Assembly (NCBI GenBank): GCA_936440205.1
Contig: OW387150.1
Coordinates: 17,024,152 to 17,088,151 of the forward strand
DNA length: 64,000 nt
Direction of reading: 5' to 3'
Source: Lepidonotus clava
Lineage: Eukaryota > Annelida > Polychaeta > Phyllodocida > Polynoidae
The notes under the pieces were generated by a model. The model did not search any database, was not told where the DNA came from, and saw nothing but the letters and a program-made list of their open reading frames with translations. How positions within the stretch are numbered: the stretch's first letter is position 1; each line of letters begins with the position of its first letter. The translations under genes and the position numbers were made by a program. Below are positions 48,194-60,223 of the stretch, in pieces.

Positions 48194-48751
48194 TACATTG
48201 TGACATTCTGATAACGTACTTGTAACATGATCCGACCTAAGCAGGGCCCATATTTTCGTAACTAATTAGGCAAATCAGGTAAATTTTTAGTCACAATCAG
48301 CAATTTTATCTTTTAAACAAAATTGGTTAGCTCAAAATAATCTCAAAGGGGGTTAATTTGAAGTAAAGGTTTTTCATGACAGACAGAATCTGTAGTGGAC
48401 ACTGGTCAATTTTTTCCTGATTAGCCAAATTAGAAGATATGGCCCCAGGACATCACAATAAAGTTCTGTTTAGCTGACTTGGGGACCTCCCTTGGTGAGC
48501 AGAATTTTGGGAGCCCTCTAAGGTCCAAGAATATATATTTAAAAGATCAACATTTGACCAAAAATAGGTGGCGTGGTCGCACACATACCCTGCAAGATTT
48601 AGAAATGGAGTTTTGTATTTGTACCAAGTTTTGCATAAAGAAAAAGGAGTTTTGTGATAAAAAAAACTACATGCATACATTTATGATTATAAAAGATGGG
48701 AATTGAAATTGGTAACATAACTACTAATTTCATGCGAAGTAATGGACCCAA

Positions 48752-49019
48752 TAGACCTTGTGCAGACGTGGTCTCATGACCACTTTTTGTGATCACCATG
48801 TTGTAGCCATAACTACATGTGTATCGTCAACATTTTATCAGTTATAAGGTTTGTTATTATTGAAGAAGTTTGCTTCAGGTGAACTGTACATGTCTTGACC
48901 ATGGTTTAGAAATGGGAATGGTTATAGCTTTAGTTTAATCGACGATATTCTGGACAACACAATTTGGGAAGTTCTGGACAGCACAATTTGGAAAGTGATG
49001 TCATCTGCACAACGTCTAT
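48752..49019. mobile_element. TAGAC-family MITE, copy 3
   Basis: A 268 bp unit from TAGACCTTGTGCAGACGTGG to TCATCTGCACAACGTCTA. It is inverted relative to the copy at 43086-43354: the end with GATGACATCAC is on the right here and on the left there. Nothing coding. Confidence 0.65.
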
Positions 49020-49025
49020 AGATGA

Positions 49026-49440
49026 CAGAACACTTACAGGTTTTATTGTCCAGTGACCTAGGTTCAAAGGCCAAAAACATAAATCAGATTATGGTCTTAT
49101 GTGTGATCACCATCACGAGAGTTCCCAATATCCAGCCATAGCCGCCTATGTGTTGATTACTCATTGCCTCTCAGAAAAACGATGACACATTGATTGGTAT
49201 TGACCAAATTACATGAGCAGTCAATATATAGAACTGATTGAATTTCCTACTTAATGTTACAAACCATATGCATATTCCTCTAATTCAAATTCACGAGTGT
49301 CCCTTGTAAACCTGTAGGAAATAATGTGACCATGTTGCTTTCATTTTTCTTTTATTATTAACAAATCCTCATACTAGACAATTCTCAGTTTTTACGTGAG
49401 GGTATACAGTGGCCTTGGCTTTTTGGCACACTTGTACCTT
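49026..49440 (+). repeat. Dispersed repeat, copy 2
   Basis: Same block order as 22062-22830, beginning CAGAACACTT and TTATTGTCCAGTGACCT and ending ATACTAGACAATTCTCAG. Unclassified interspersed repeat. Confidence 0.45.
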
Positions 49441-49966
49441 TATTCACTTTTAACTTTTTAATTTTGTATCAGCCTCATCACCTAATACAAATACCTTTTC
49501 CTTATTACATTCACCCCAAGGTATGCACCAACCGCTTATAAATGTGCATTACATACCCATCTCAAATCTGTAATGTTTCTCCCTTCTCCTACACTGATCA
49601 ATAGTTTTTACCTCTTTGCTATTTCTTTTTCAATTTACATCTTCTTTTTTGTTCATTCACCTCATTTATGAATATTTAATTCTTTAACAATCCTGCCCCT
49701 AATTATCAAAACTACTCCCCTTTAGGCCCTTTATCCATTCATTAGCCAATGCCCAAAGCCCTCACAATAAATGGAAAATTGATATTCCAATGTTTGCACC
49801 AGATGGCAGCCACATCATGTACTAGCAGTACGGAACTACTAACTTTGTCTGGTTCCGCATGACCCAACCACAAGGGAGGTCGGGGGACGAGACTACAACT
49901 AACTAAGCAATCTGGTGGCACTAGGGTGCCCTGTTTTGCCCAGGGCAGATCCCCGGCCTTCCCTTT

Positions 49967-50008
49967 TACAAATTTAACTGGTGCAATAGAGCACCAGTTA
50001 AATTTGTA
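49967..50008. repeat. Perfect 18 bp hairpin
   Basis: Arms TACAAATTTAACTGGTGC and GCACCAGTTAAATTTGTA are perfect complements separated by six bases (AATAGA). No T run follows and no transposon context is obvious. Function unknown. Confidence 0.85.
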
Positions 50009-50074
50009 CATGGCATTAGGAATGGGTTAATGTTCCCACAATGCTGTGACATAACTGTTATATAACTATAGACT

Positions 50075-50375
50075 ACCAATGGGATTAATTGTCCTATCAT
50101 GGGGTAGTTGTCTTACCAATGGGGTAGTTGTCCTATCTGTAGGGGTAAGTGACCTATAGTTATTGTCCTATGAGTAGTTGTTCTACCCATAGGGGTAATT
50201 TTCCTATTCATAGGGGGAATTGTCCTACCCATAGGGGTAACTACGAAGGGGTAGTTGTCCCATGGGGGTTATTGTCCTAAGGGGTAGTTGTCCTTGGGGG
50301 TAGTTGTCCCAGGGGTAGTTGTCCTGGAGGGGTAATTGTCTCAGGGGAAAGTTGTCCTTGGGGGTAGTTGTCCTG
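50075..50375. repeat. Minisatellite, GGGGTAGTTGTCCT type
   Basis: Many degenerate units of about 14-22 bases around GGGGTAGTTGTCCTA, becoming shorter and more regular towards the right. Non-coding. Confidence 0.85.
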
Positions 50376-50592
50376 TCACCCATTTGCTTACATACAATAT
50401 GGCATAATATTTATGTGCCGATTAATGTTATCACTATATGCTTAACACCCATCAGCAAAATCTGTCACTGTGAGCTGGTTCAGGGCTTTCACATATTTTG
50501 ACCAAACCTTCAGTCATTTCAATCCTAATATCCTAATATTTCATTGTTTTTCTTCACATTTAAGTAGCTTTTCATCATCTTTCTCATACCCA

Positions 50593-50700
50593 GAGGCGGA
50601 TCCAGAAATTTGTAAAAAGGGTGACGTGCTGTAGTATAGTTTTTGCCCGGGCCCACTAGACTTGAAAAGTTACATTAATATTTGCCCGCCCCCCCAATTA
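50593..50700. mobile_element. Poly-C MITE remnant
   Basis: AGAGGCGGATCCAGAAATTT at the left and GCCCGCCCCCCCAATTATCC at the right match the start and C-rich centre of the poly-C elements; the right terminus is not found. Confidence 0.4.
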
Positions 50701-51892
50701 TCCTCACCTTGCTGGTTCAAGTCCAAATGAAGAATGTTCGCTTGCAGAGGCACAATGATATTTTATTGCATACAACACAGCCTACTATTGGCTTGTACAG
50801 AGCTCTTCCAAAAGCAAGGAAATACAATAATGTTAACATCTCAATTTACATTTCTCTGATTCAACCACAAAATATCTACATAAACAACAGTAAGTAAGGA
50901 ATTATTGTTACTATAATCAACACATATATTGATATATTCATCATGATGTGTGTCCAAACATACATAATATAATATGATAATAATATGATGTGATATGATG
51001 TGTGGCGTGGCACCAGCTTTTACCAATGCAGTTTACTCAAATCAATACGTCTAAGTGCACTATTAAACTCTGCAATAGAATCTTAACCTTGTATAGCAGA
51101 TTCCAACTCATCCCTGATATTACAGTCATCCTAAGTGGTAAGGGCTTATCATTAGGCCTACCCTCTCTGCTCTCACCCATGGTCTTTCTTTGGCCCCTTT
51201 TCTTTCTACCAGACTGTTATTGCCATGGCTATGGTCAGCTAGTCGCAGTAGCCTTATGTATATTCCCTTACACACTGCCTATGATCAAAGTCAAACTCAT
51301 TGCGACTAGTATAAGTCAGCACTTAGACTGCCGTCTGCCTTAAAGTGACACAACTAATCTACCATCACTTGTCTATGCGCGAGCTAACCTCAGTGCAGGG
51401 TCACTATTCTATAACTTTTTCAGAAAACTTGCTTTTTTATCACAATAATTAGACAAAAGAGTTGAGATATTTGAAAAGTGTAAAATTTAAAATCATTCCT
51501 CATATTATATTTGTAGCTTACAATGACCTAAGCACCTGTGAATATTTATACACAGATACTTTATTAGTTGCACAGAAAGCATCAAACACCAGCCCAAAGT
51601 TCAGCTATAATTATTGTTAAAAATGGAACAATAGTCGAAAATAATAGTTTTATTACAAATAAAATCATAATTGATTAATCATTGAAGAACTAACACATCG
51701 GAGAATGTATATGGATTTATAAGGTTCTGGACTACAACTTTGGTACTTACTATGTAGCAGTCTAACAGAAATAGAGGCAAAAAATGTAGTTTCCTTCCAT
51801 AGTTACCTTTAGTAAATTAGGATGCCCCTATCTTAGCAAGCTGTGCAATGCATATAATTATGTGCGTGAACAAAATGTCGTGAATGCCCCTA

Positions 51893-52465
51893 AAGGAAAC
51901 CTTGCACATAAATTTACGAAGTGCTATCTTTTGTGTATTTAACTTGACTTAGGTATCCTAAAAATATTTCAAAAGTAAAAATTTGAAAATGGTATGGTCT
52001 GAGGGAGTTATTCAGGAAAGGAATTTATTTTTTGGGAATTCCCTGGATGCTTGGCTGCTCAGTACTCCCCCTGCTACCTCACAGATATGGGAATTCCTTT
52101 TGAAGTTACTTTGGGATTCCCTGATTAACAAACAATTGTAGATGGATATATATTTTATTTTTTATGAGTTTAATTTGGCCAAATATATTTATTTTGGGTT
52201 TGAGTGCATAACCTTTATTACAAATTCTACAGGAATGGGGATTCCTTTCTACGGGGACATGGGATTCCCCAATAACTCCCCTTGCTACGTCATAAATAAG
52301 AGGATTTCCCTTGAAAATGAAGTAAAATACAAGTGTTTTTAATGTCCCATAAGTGTGTGTAAGCTGGGCGATTTTTCTTAAATTTATAGTGCAAGTTGTG
52401 AACAGCAAGTTTGATTAAATTTATTGATAAATAACTAATCCTGCAATTATGTGCAAGCTTTCCTT
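51893..52465. mobile_element. TA-flanked MITE, AAGGAAACCTTGCACATAA ends
   Basis: Left AAGGAAACCTTGCACATAA and right TTATGTGCAAGCTTTCCTT are 19 bp inverted repeats with one mismatch, flanked by TA on both sides as in Tc1/mariner-type elements. The interior (573 bp in all) contains GGGATTCCC-like repeats near 52085-52310 and no transposase. Confidence 0.65.
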
Positions 52466-53004
52466 TAAAGCAGTAATATCAAGTATAATTATGATTCATT
52501 CACTAAGTGCTATAATCACTGATGTTTCTGACATCGGCTAGTGGTCATGAGCTATTTCTGATCACCTAATACAATTTGCTGTGATAAAAATCATAGGGTA
52601 CAGTGGCTGATTCAGGCACCTCCTATATACCAGAATTTTACATCAAAGGTTAATTTGGCAAACATGGCATATGGGCCTATGCCATGTTTTTTTTCTGATT
52701 CCATTATTTGATGACATAATTTGAGTTACAATAGGGATGCATTGTGTGTCTATTATTCAAGTGGAAGAAATTGGCCAGGATTAAAAGCAGAAACACACGA
52801 AGATGCTGCTCGAGAATAAAGATAGACATAATATATTAGTAGGGCCCATCTTTTCCTAATCGATTAGTAACCATACCCGTATTAGAATTCCATGAACAGG
52901 AATTTCAACTGACACAAAATTACTGAGGTCATTGTTTCTATCAAATCAAAGAGGAATTAGCATACATACTAAGATTTGGTGACATAATGAATCACAAAAT
53001 GAAA

Positions 53005-56000
53005 TTAAAATGATGTCGCTTTTTCAGGATTTTCCACTTTAGGCTTGTGAAGGTAGGCTCCAATAGCGCCATACAAACCTCCATTACGGAGGAAGTGCAT
53101 ATCAGACTTCATGTCCTAGAAGGGATCAAATGGAATGAAAACATTACATTCAATTTGAGCCTACTCAAAAACAATTTTTCCTTGAATCTTAGATTGTAAA
53201 CAATTGTATACTTAATGGATCTGCAAAATTGATATGGAAATAAGTTAGAAAATGTAGAACCTTTGACAATCATTGATGAGGCATGAGCTGTTCATCAGCT
53301 GGTTTAACCTAGATTTCCTATCTAATCAGGATGAATTGTAACATGTCCTTCTATAATTGATGCCAAAATTTAAGATGACCACAGCTAGCTTTTGCCAATA
53401 GGCTCTGACTTACAGACCTATTAGTCTTCAGTCAAAATCATAAATTCCTTTCCATAGCAATGGTTTTTGTTATGGCAATTAATATAGAGAGTAATTAGAG
53501 AGTAATCACATTTCCCGGTTGCTAGATGTTGCAATCTAACTAACAAAATTGTGTTAACTGTACAGCTGACACATAATGTGGCAGGCTCTGGTGAATTCTG
53601 ACGTCTTTTATCCTAATAGGCCTAGTTGTAAAGTCACATCAGCAGAGCCAGTCTAGATACATGAAAACTAGGGATGGATCCATGAGGGGAGGTCCAGGAG
53701 GTCCTTACCCTTCCCCTTTTTTGGTTGCAAATTAAACTTGCCACAGAGAAAAAATGTTGCATGAATGCATGCGAATGCATGCCATCTAGTACATAACCCA
53801 TATGAAGACCTCCCCCTTTGGAATCCTCCTTCCCCTTAATAGCTTATCTGAAAAATAATTGAAAAAGATTGGATGCATACCTGAGGAGCAAACATTTCTT
53901 TCGTGACAATAACCTTCTCGAACTGTATGCGGGTAAACTGGGAGTTGACAAAATTCCCACAAAAGTAGACACGTTTGACCTTGAGCGCAGCTGCTAACAG
54001 GAAGGCAACCTGCACATGGACTGTTGCTAGGCAGTTGTAAAGAGAATAGGACATGTCCCCATCCTTAATGTCCTCTGAAAAGGCAAGAGTAGAATAATAC
54101 AAAGAGAAAATAAATTTTTATAGTTCATAAGCATAGACACACTTACTGCATGATATGAATGCAATTAGGCCACAATAAGTGAATTCTACTCACAACAAAA
54201 TTACCACAGGCCATCAAGGTTAAACCAAAAGCAAACACATTGTAGATTCAACAATTCTAGTGTTCTTAATATGTGATCTAAAGCGCCCCAATCAGCTGCC
54301 ATGTATCTCTTGGCTGCATATAAAAGGTGACTTCTTGCATGAGGGTAAATCAGTGTAATCTTTGGTACTCAATCAAGGACAGGACAAGAAGAAACCCAAG
54401 TGGTGCCAGTAACTCAACCACCAGCACACCTGAGGATGCAACCCAGAAAGCTGGTTTGGGCAGGTGTTCCAGCAAAACCCCACAAGTTAGATCTGATACT
54501 CGATACTTATACTCATAGCCCTGATAACTAACTACTCTTTCACACGAACACCACTTTAGGAGCTTGTCACATCTGTTTTCCCGGAGTGTTGTATACATAG
54601 GGTAGGCATTTACTTTAGTTCTAATGTTTCAAAATGTTTTTTTACACACATATTTTTTGGGTTTTTTTAAAAATAGTTTTATTGTCAACATCACGTAATG
54701 ACACGGTCTTTCTGTTGACCAGGTGATAGAGTTGAATATGATTAATGAGATGAATCACATTTGCCAAACTAAATAAGCAACAGGCAATCTCATTAATATT
54801 GATAGACAGAAGCATCAACGATACAGTTCCACAATATATCAATTGTGGTAGGGTTTTGATTACATCAAGACCCTATCCACAATTCGATTAATGCTCTTCT
54901 TAAACTTAGCTTTTGCAGTCGATCTCTGGATATCTTCAGGCAACTGATCCCACAATGAGATCCCCCGCATTAGTGGGCTCTTCACAATTTTCTCTAGATT
55001 TCTCTTTGGATTTTCCGAAACATTAGCCTATAGATGTGTTCAGTTCGGCATGTAGAAGGCATTTTTATGTTATATATTTTTTCTATCTGACCAAATGTTA
55101 AGTTTGGAACCACTGAGTTGTTCATGATTTGAAGTGCTCGCTCATGTAGCAATTGTAAGCGTGATGTCTTTGCTACTGGTGCACTATCAATCATAAATCA
55201 GAATAGTCTGCAATCAGGATAATTGTTTGTTTGTAAATACTACTAGCAATGTTCCCATTTATATATTTTCATATCTTGCCCAGATGGAAATGTCTGCGAG
55301 TTATTTTATTGCATTTATCAACCTCAAATTTTTCGAAACTCTATTTTGAATCAATAATGACCCGTAAGTAATTATAACTGTCAACAATATCAAGAGGGAC
55401 TCCATTTAGTTTCACTGACAGCGTGTTAGTGATGCTGCTGTTTTCAGTTGTGGTGCTAACTAGCATCAACTTAGTTTTCTTGACGTTAATTGTAAGTTAA
55501 TTTTGTGTGCAACACTGTGATAAGTAAGTGTCAGTAGTTTAAACAGATTCTCTAGAAATAGAATCGGCCCATCTTTTTATAACTAATCAGGCTAATCAGG
55601 AAAACATTGATTAGTATCTCATGATTAGATATTTTGTTTGCCATAAGTACATATTACACATAATAATCCCTCTTTGATGATATTCCACAATAACACCATT
55701 TTTACTTGTCAAAAATATAATTGCTAATCTTGAGGCCTTAATCAACATTCTTGCAGTTACCCTTATCTGATACAGAAAACGTAGGTGATTGATTGATAGC
55801 TTTTTCCATCTTAAGTACTGACACTGCACAGTAACACCCACAATACTATTTACAAGTAATCATCTTTGATTAGCTCATTTACCCCTTTTTGATGTGGATC
55901 CCTTTCCAAATGGGTACACAAGCTGATCAAACTCAGTTGACATGTTGTACAGATCAGTCCCAGAAGTATCGCCTCTCAGGTCACTCATGTAAGTATCAGC

Positions 56001-59000
56001 CGATTTGCCATCTCTACCAGTAGCCATCTCAATCAGTTTAGAATAGTCCTGCAAAATCAAATAAATAACAATTCAATCCAATCAATAGTTCATAATTAAT
56101 AGAAATAAATATTAAGCTATTATCCAAAATCAGAGTCAGATAAGATGAAATCAGAAAAGATGAAAAACTATTTTCACACTTGTAAAAAATGAACAAAATC
56201 AAGTAGGGTATTTAACGATCAGGGTACAAAGTGTCAGTTCCTTTTCACTGTAACACTGTAACACTGTTTGCCTTTTTTTACCCCTCTTTTGCCTGTTTTC
56301 TCCTCTTAAATGTACTATATAATGCATAATTCTGTTCAAGAATAACCTTTAAACCATTCCAAATACTCTGGTTCTCTAAAAGGCAAACAGTGTTACAGTG
56401 AAAAGGCAAACAGGCTGTGTAAATACAAATCATTTCATGCAAATCTCCCTGTGATCTCATTTACATATCTTATCACTTCAGTGGCAAAAGACAACTAATG
56501 TTATGCAATTCCACATGTTTCCCCTCATAAACCCAACCAAAGGGGTGAAAATCCACCCCCTGTTATGAAAGGTTATGTAATCCCCCATGCCTGCCCCAGG
56601 GGGAGTTGGAAGAGAAATTTGCATGAAATGATTTGTATTTACACAGCCTGTATGCCTTTTCACTGTAACACTGTTTGCCTTTTAGGCGAATACGGGGTTA
56701 AAAATAATTGAAATGGTTTAAAGGTTATTCTTGTACAGAATTATGCATTATACACTACATTTAAGAGGAAAAAATTGAAAAAAGAGGGTAAAAAAGGCAA
56801 ACAGGGATACAGGAATACAGTGAAAAGGAACTGACACTTTGTACCCTGATCTTTAACCTTTATAATTAGGATAACATTGATTCATAGCAATAACAATGCA
56901 ACTATTAGACCAATAATTGGACTAAAACCAGTGTCAGGGTAAAATGGAATCAGAAAATGTATAAAACTTATTTCCAACTTGTCATAGAGTAATATTACTA
57001 AATAGGATTTCATCCTTTAAGGTACGGATGGCATTTCTCTGTAAATGATTCCTAATGAAATCTCTATAAAATGTGACTCACCTTCTCTCCAGTGAGTAGG
57101 TTCATCATACCCAAGTAGAAGCGCCCTCCCATTTGCACACCATCAACTAACTTACTAGTGCCGTCTTCGTTTATCTTAATTTAAAAAGTATTTATCGTAC
57201 AGAGGAATACTGCATAATCTCTTGTGGAGATAAATAATCCCCATGTAAAAATATAGGAAAACAGCAGGCAAGATTTTATTATAAGAAAGAGGATAACATG
57301 ATTCTTATATTTATTTCTTGGGTTGCAAATCTGATGTATAGAACAAATTGGGGAAATTACCCGCAGATAACTAAAATTAATTTTCAACGCTGCATGATAC
57401 ATAGTTGAGAAATGTTAATACAGCGTTAAACCCCAATAACCAACCATACTTGAGAAAGGTTAACAGCAACCCAAGACCCCAGCCCCCTTAACCTAAAGGA
57501 CTCTATATGAGTCTTTCTGGTGAATACATGCACTGCTTTTGGTGGGTATTTATCACATGCATGTGCAGAGTTTAAGTACTCAGCCTATATGCAAACCCCA
57601 CACTCCTCCAGTTCTCAAATCCTCTATCCATCCTTGCAATTTGAAGATTTCACTGTACAATGATGAATGATATTATTGGCACTATTGGGTTTTCCAAATT
57701 GATTACTTACCAGCATGATGCCAGTGCCAGAACCACACATTGCTAGCAGACACGGCAGAGTAGCACTCACGTCGGCCTCTGGCTTCAGATTTTCTAACGA
57801 TTGTTTTTCCAAATCTTTTCTTATTGACTCTATAGACTCAGAAGATTCTGCTGATTCCTTAAACTTTGACATCCATTCCTGGAAAGAAATAACAGGCAAA
57901 GATAAAGTAATGAAAATGAATTTATTGCCTTTTTTTTTTTGTTTTTTGTTTCTTTCACATTTCACACCTGGATGATATAGGAAATATATACATACATAAT
58001 ATTTGAATAACGTAGTGGAAGTTAAGGACTTTTAAAATGTCATAATGCCCAGTAATGAATTTCCAGATGACTGGTTGTGTTTATAACTATGAATTTGATT
58101 ATGAAGTTATATAAATTATAGTTGAGAATTACAAATAATGGAGTTAATGCCTGAAACTAGGTAAACCCCCTTGATTTTGAAGTAGATACATAGAGACATA
58201 TTATATACATCTCAAACTTCATCCGTCATCTTTTAAATTTTTCTCTCTATTTTTATGTATTTTCTCTAAACAAACAATGTGAATTTCCTGAAACTAGGAA
58301 TATATTGCAACAGCTTGGTAGATCGAGAAATTTCTTGAAAGCTTTGTGGGAATAAAGATTTAAAAAAAGAAAAATAAAGTTTTTAGTTTATATGAAGTTT
58401 TTAGTTTTCAGTCTTTGTATATCATTTTTGATTAGTAACGGGAGATTAAAGTAAATGATAGTTTTCCTGATGGTGATGAGCAGTAATATCTAATTGCAAA
58501 GTTCTACTGCATGATATATGAAATGATTAAGATCATGTGAACTAGATCTCAACACTTATCGTCAGGAGACGGGGCGTTTGTACTTTCCTTGTCAAGACCA
58601 CAATGAACCAAATCTATTCAAGAATGGCGCCAGTTGGGCGCATGTCCCAGTTGGGGTCTATCTGGTACCTATCTGTTTTCTCATTAATCAGTTTTGTGCG
58701 CTGAAAGTAAGTGCTGTTCCAATTGGATCAGACCAGTTAGGGTTGGTTCTTGTTGTTTATCATTTTATGACTTAATTTTATATTAGAACAGGAAACACTG
58801 TGTTAAAGAATATAAAAATTATCAATCAACCCTCTGTGTATTTCCGATAGCTTTTTGGAATATTTCTTTCCATAAAATAACACACACTACATCGCAACAC
58901 TTACTTCCATTTGCTTCTGCATTTCCCCTCCAAAGGCTTGGGCTTCAGGAGATAAGGAGTGAATGAACTCTTCTTTTGGTAGAACTTTTGAGAGTTCTTT

Positions 59001-59935
59001 GAAAGCTAGAACAAAGCAATCAAACTCTGCAAGGACCTTTATCCTAAAAATAGAGCAGAGGTTCAGCCTGACCTGAGATGGCAATCTTAACTTGATAAAT
59101 GCATCAATAAAACCGTTTTGGTTATATGATAAGTAAGTTGTACATCAAATGAGAAATCAAATGAGGAGAACAACTTTTCTGTGCTACTGGGTGTCGGTCT
59201 TTGACTTTTGGCATACCTCACTTGGGACCACTGATAAAGAAAGTTCCCAGTGCGGTATATTGACAACATATTGTTGGTACCCAAAGGCCTGGAAAAGTAG
59301 TTCCTCTCCTCATTTTCAATAAAAGTCCATCTATATAAGCATTCAAATTAACTTTCATTTAACTAGTTTTATTGGACTTGCTTGATTCTGAGCTCATTAG
59401 CAAAACTTGACTGGAACTTGCTCCCTCCTACTCCAGTGGCATAAACCGTGGCCTCCCCATGTTCATCTCTCTTCAGGTCACAGTGCTCAGAGATATACTG
59501 TATGATGTTATCAGTTTCATTGCGAGGAAACATTGCCAAATGGAGTTTGCCTGTCTTGGTTGAAGCCTTTAGCCAAAGAGAATAACACAGATTGACAAAT
59601 CATTGCAGACATGTATCCCAATTTGTGGAGCATACAGTCACTTAATTTTTCAGGAATACAATAACCTCTCTTGTGTTAAGTAGCTCCGCAGAATCATAAC
59701 AAATTAGCCAGTTATATCAAATGCTTGCCAAGAAAATTAGCTTAAGTAACAATTAAAATATATGGTAGAACTGTTTAGGAGATAAATGTGAGTGTGTCTG
59801 CAACTGTAAAGTTAAAGGGATAATTCGACAAATATTGCTATATCAAATACAGTAATCAGAATACCTGTTTATGAATCGGCTTCCCTTGGTTGTACTCTCT
59901 GTTTGACCTATACACAATCTTGGCGATAGTTCCTC
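53005..59935 (-). CDS. Type II pantothenate kinase-like protein, copy 2 (5' part outside window)
   Basis: Tandem paralogue of the gene at 35163-48193. Exons seen: 59935-59865, 59554-59382, 59043-58905, 57878-57711, 57174-57082, 56048-55883, 54074-53881 and 53115-53005. All but the last match copy 1 in length; the last is one codon shorter. The three 5' exons, including the ATP-loop half GLGIDIG, are not present up to 64000 and should follow it. Kept motifs: AEFDCF with the presumed catalytic Glu, MCGSGTGIML, MGGRFYLGMMNLLTG, VYFCGNF and GGLYGAIGAYL. No stop or frameshift seen, so both copies look active. The intron after 59382 has a GC donor (CAA|GCAAGT) where copy 1 has GTAAGT. Three DNA or LINE insertions lie in its introns but not in copy 1. 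Confidence 0.82.
53660..53845. mobile_element. Poly-C MITE remnant in last intron of kinase copy 2
   Basis: Left CTAGGGATGGATCCATGAGG, middle CTTACCCTTCCCCTTTTTTG, right CCTCCCCCTTTGGAATCCTC: a fuller version of the remnant at 35822-35905, in the homologous place. Confidence 0.5.
54860..55505 (-). mobile_element. LINE reverse transcriptase C-terminal fragment
   Basis: Minus-strand pieces read LTINVKKTKLMLVST, VKLNGVPLDIVDSYNYL, then RLQLLHERALQIMNNS and finally LMRGISLWDQLPEDIQRS with KAKFKKSINRIVDRVLM and a stop at 54860. This order is the C-terminal part of a non-LTR retrotransposon reverse transcriptase and its tail. The pieces lie in different frames and include stops, so the copy is dead. 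It sits in an intron that is 349 bp in copy 1 but about 1.8 kb here, so it entered after duplication. Confidence 0.75.
56217..56851. mobile_element. 635 bp foldback element with 6 bp target duplication
   Basis: Nearly the whole element is an inverted repeat. It starts GATCAGGGTACAAAGTGTCA and ends with its complement; arms of about 235 bp flank a central 160 bp. The flank TTTAAC is repeated on both sides (56211-56216 and 56852-56857). The paralogous intron of copy 1 (near 36885) is uninterrupted. Inside, ACACTG, GCAAACAG and AAAGGCAAAC words recur. No coding frame. Confidence 0.8.
58130..58379 (+). repeat. Polyadenylated retroposon 3' tail, second copy
   Basis: It ends AGCTTTGTGGGAATAAAGAT followed by an A-rich tail, matching the minus-strand copy at 1158-1255 over about 80 bases (CCTGAAACTAGGAA, GCAACAGCTTGG). 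The upstream limit is uncertain. It lies in the intron between 57878 and 58905. Confidence 0.5.
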
Positions 59936-60223
59936 CTTTACAAAAGCAAGGCATCACAAAAAATGAGGGTTAAGAGTAATATTGCAGAAATAAGATTACT
60001 CCCAAAAGATTCATTTCACATGTAGATAGAAAGAAAAGGAAGCTTTTGATCTTATGAAATAATAGCATTTAAATACTCGATTTGAAGTTACCATGTACTC
60101 ATAACAACCATAAATCTTCTTGCTTGTTAGTTTAAGCACACTAGTTTGAATAACAGTGATGTAGGGAGATTAATCAGGCCATCAAAGATTCATAGAGGTT
60201 AATGTTTGTCAACTTTGGCTATT

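Larger units (their letters stand above)
48194..53004. other. Spacer between the two kinase genes
   Basis: Upstream of kinase copy 1 and downstream of copy 2. No gene recognised. It should contain the copy 1 promoter and perhaps 5' UTR exons, none of which can be fixed. The mobile elements and repeats found here are listed separately. Confidence 0.4.

Noticed and set aside
49742-50011. 89-codon minus-strand frame with GC-richer sequence
   Set aside because: Partly made of the perfect hairpin; no motif. Possibly a SINE, but no tRNA-like boxes were found.
54320-54600. Frame reading TSTPEDATQKAGLGRCSS near a LINE fragment
   Set aside because: Looks protein-like and may belong to a retroelement, but I could not tie it to a family or to the LINE next to it.
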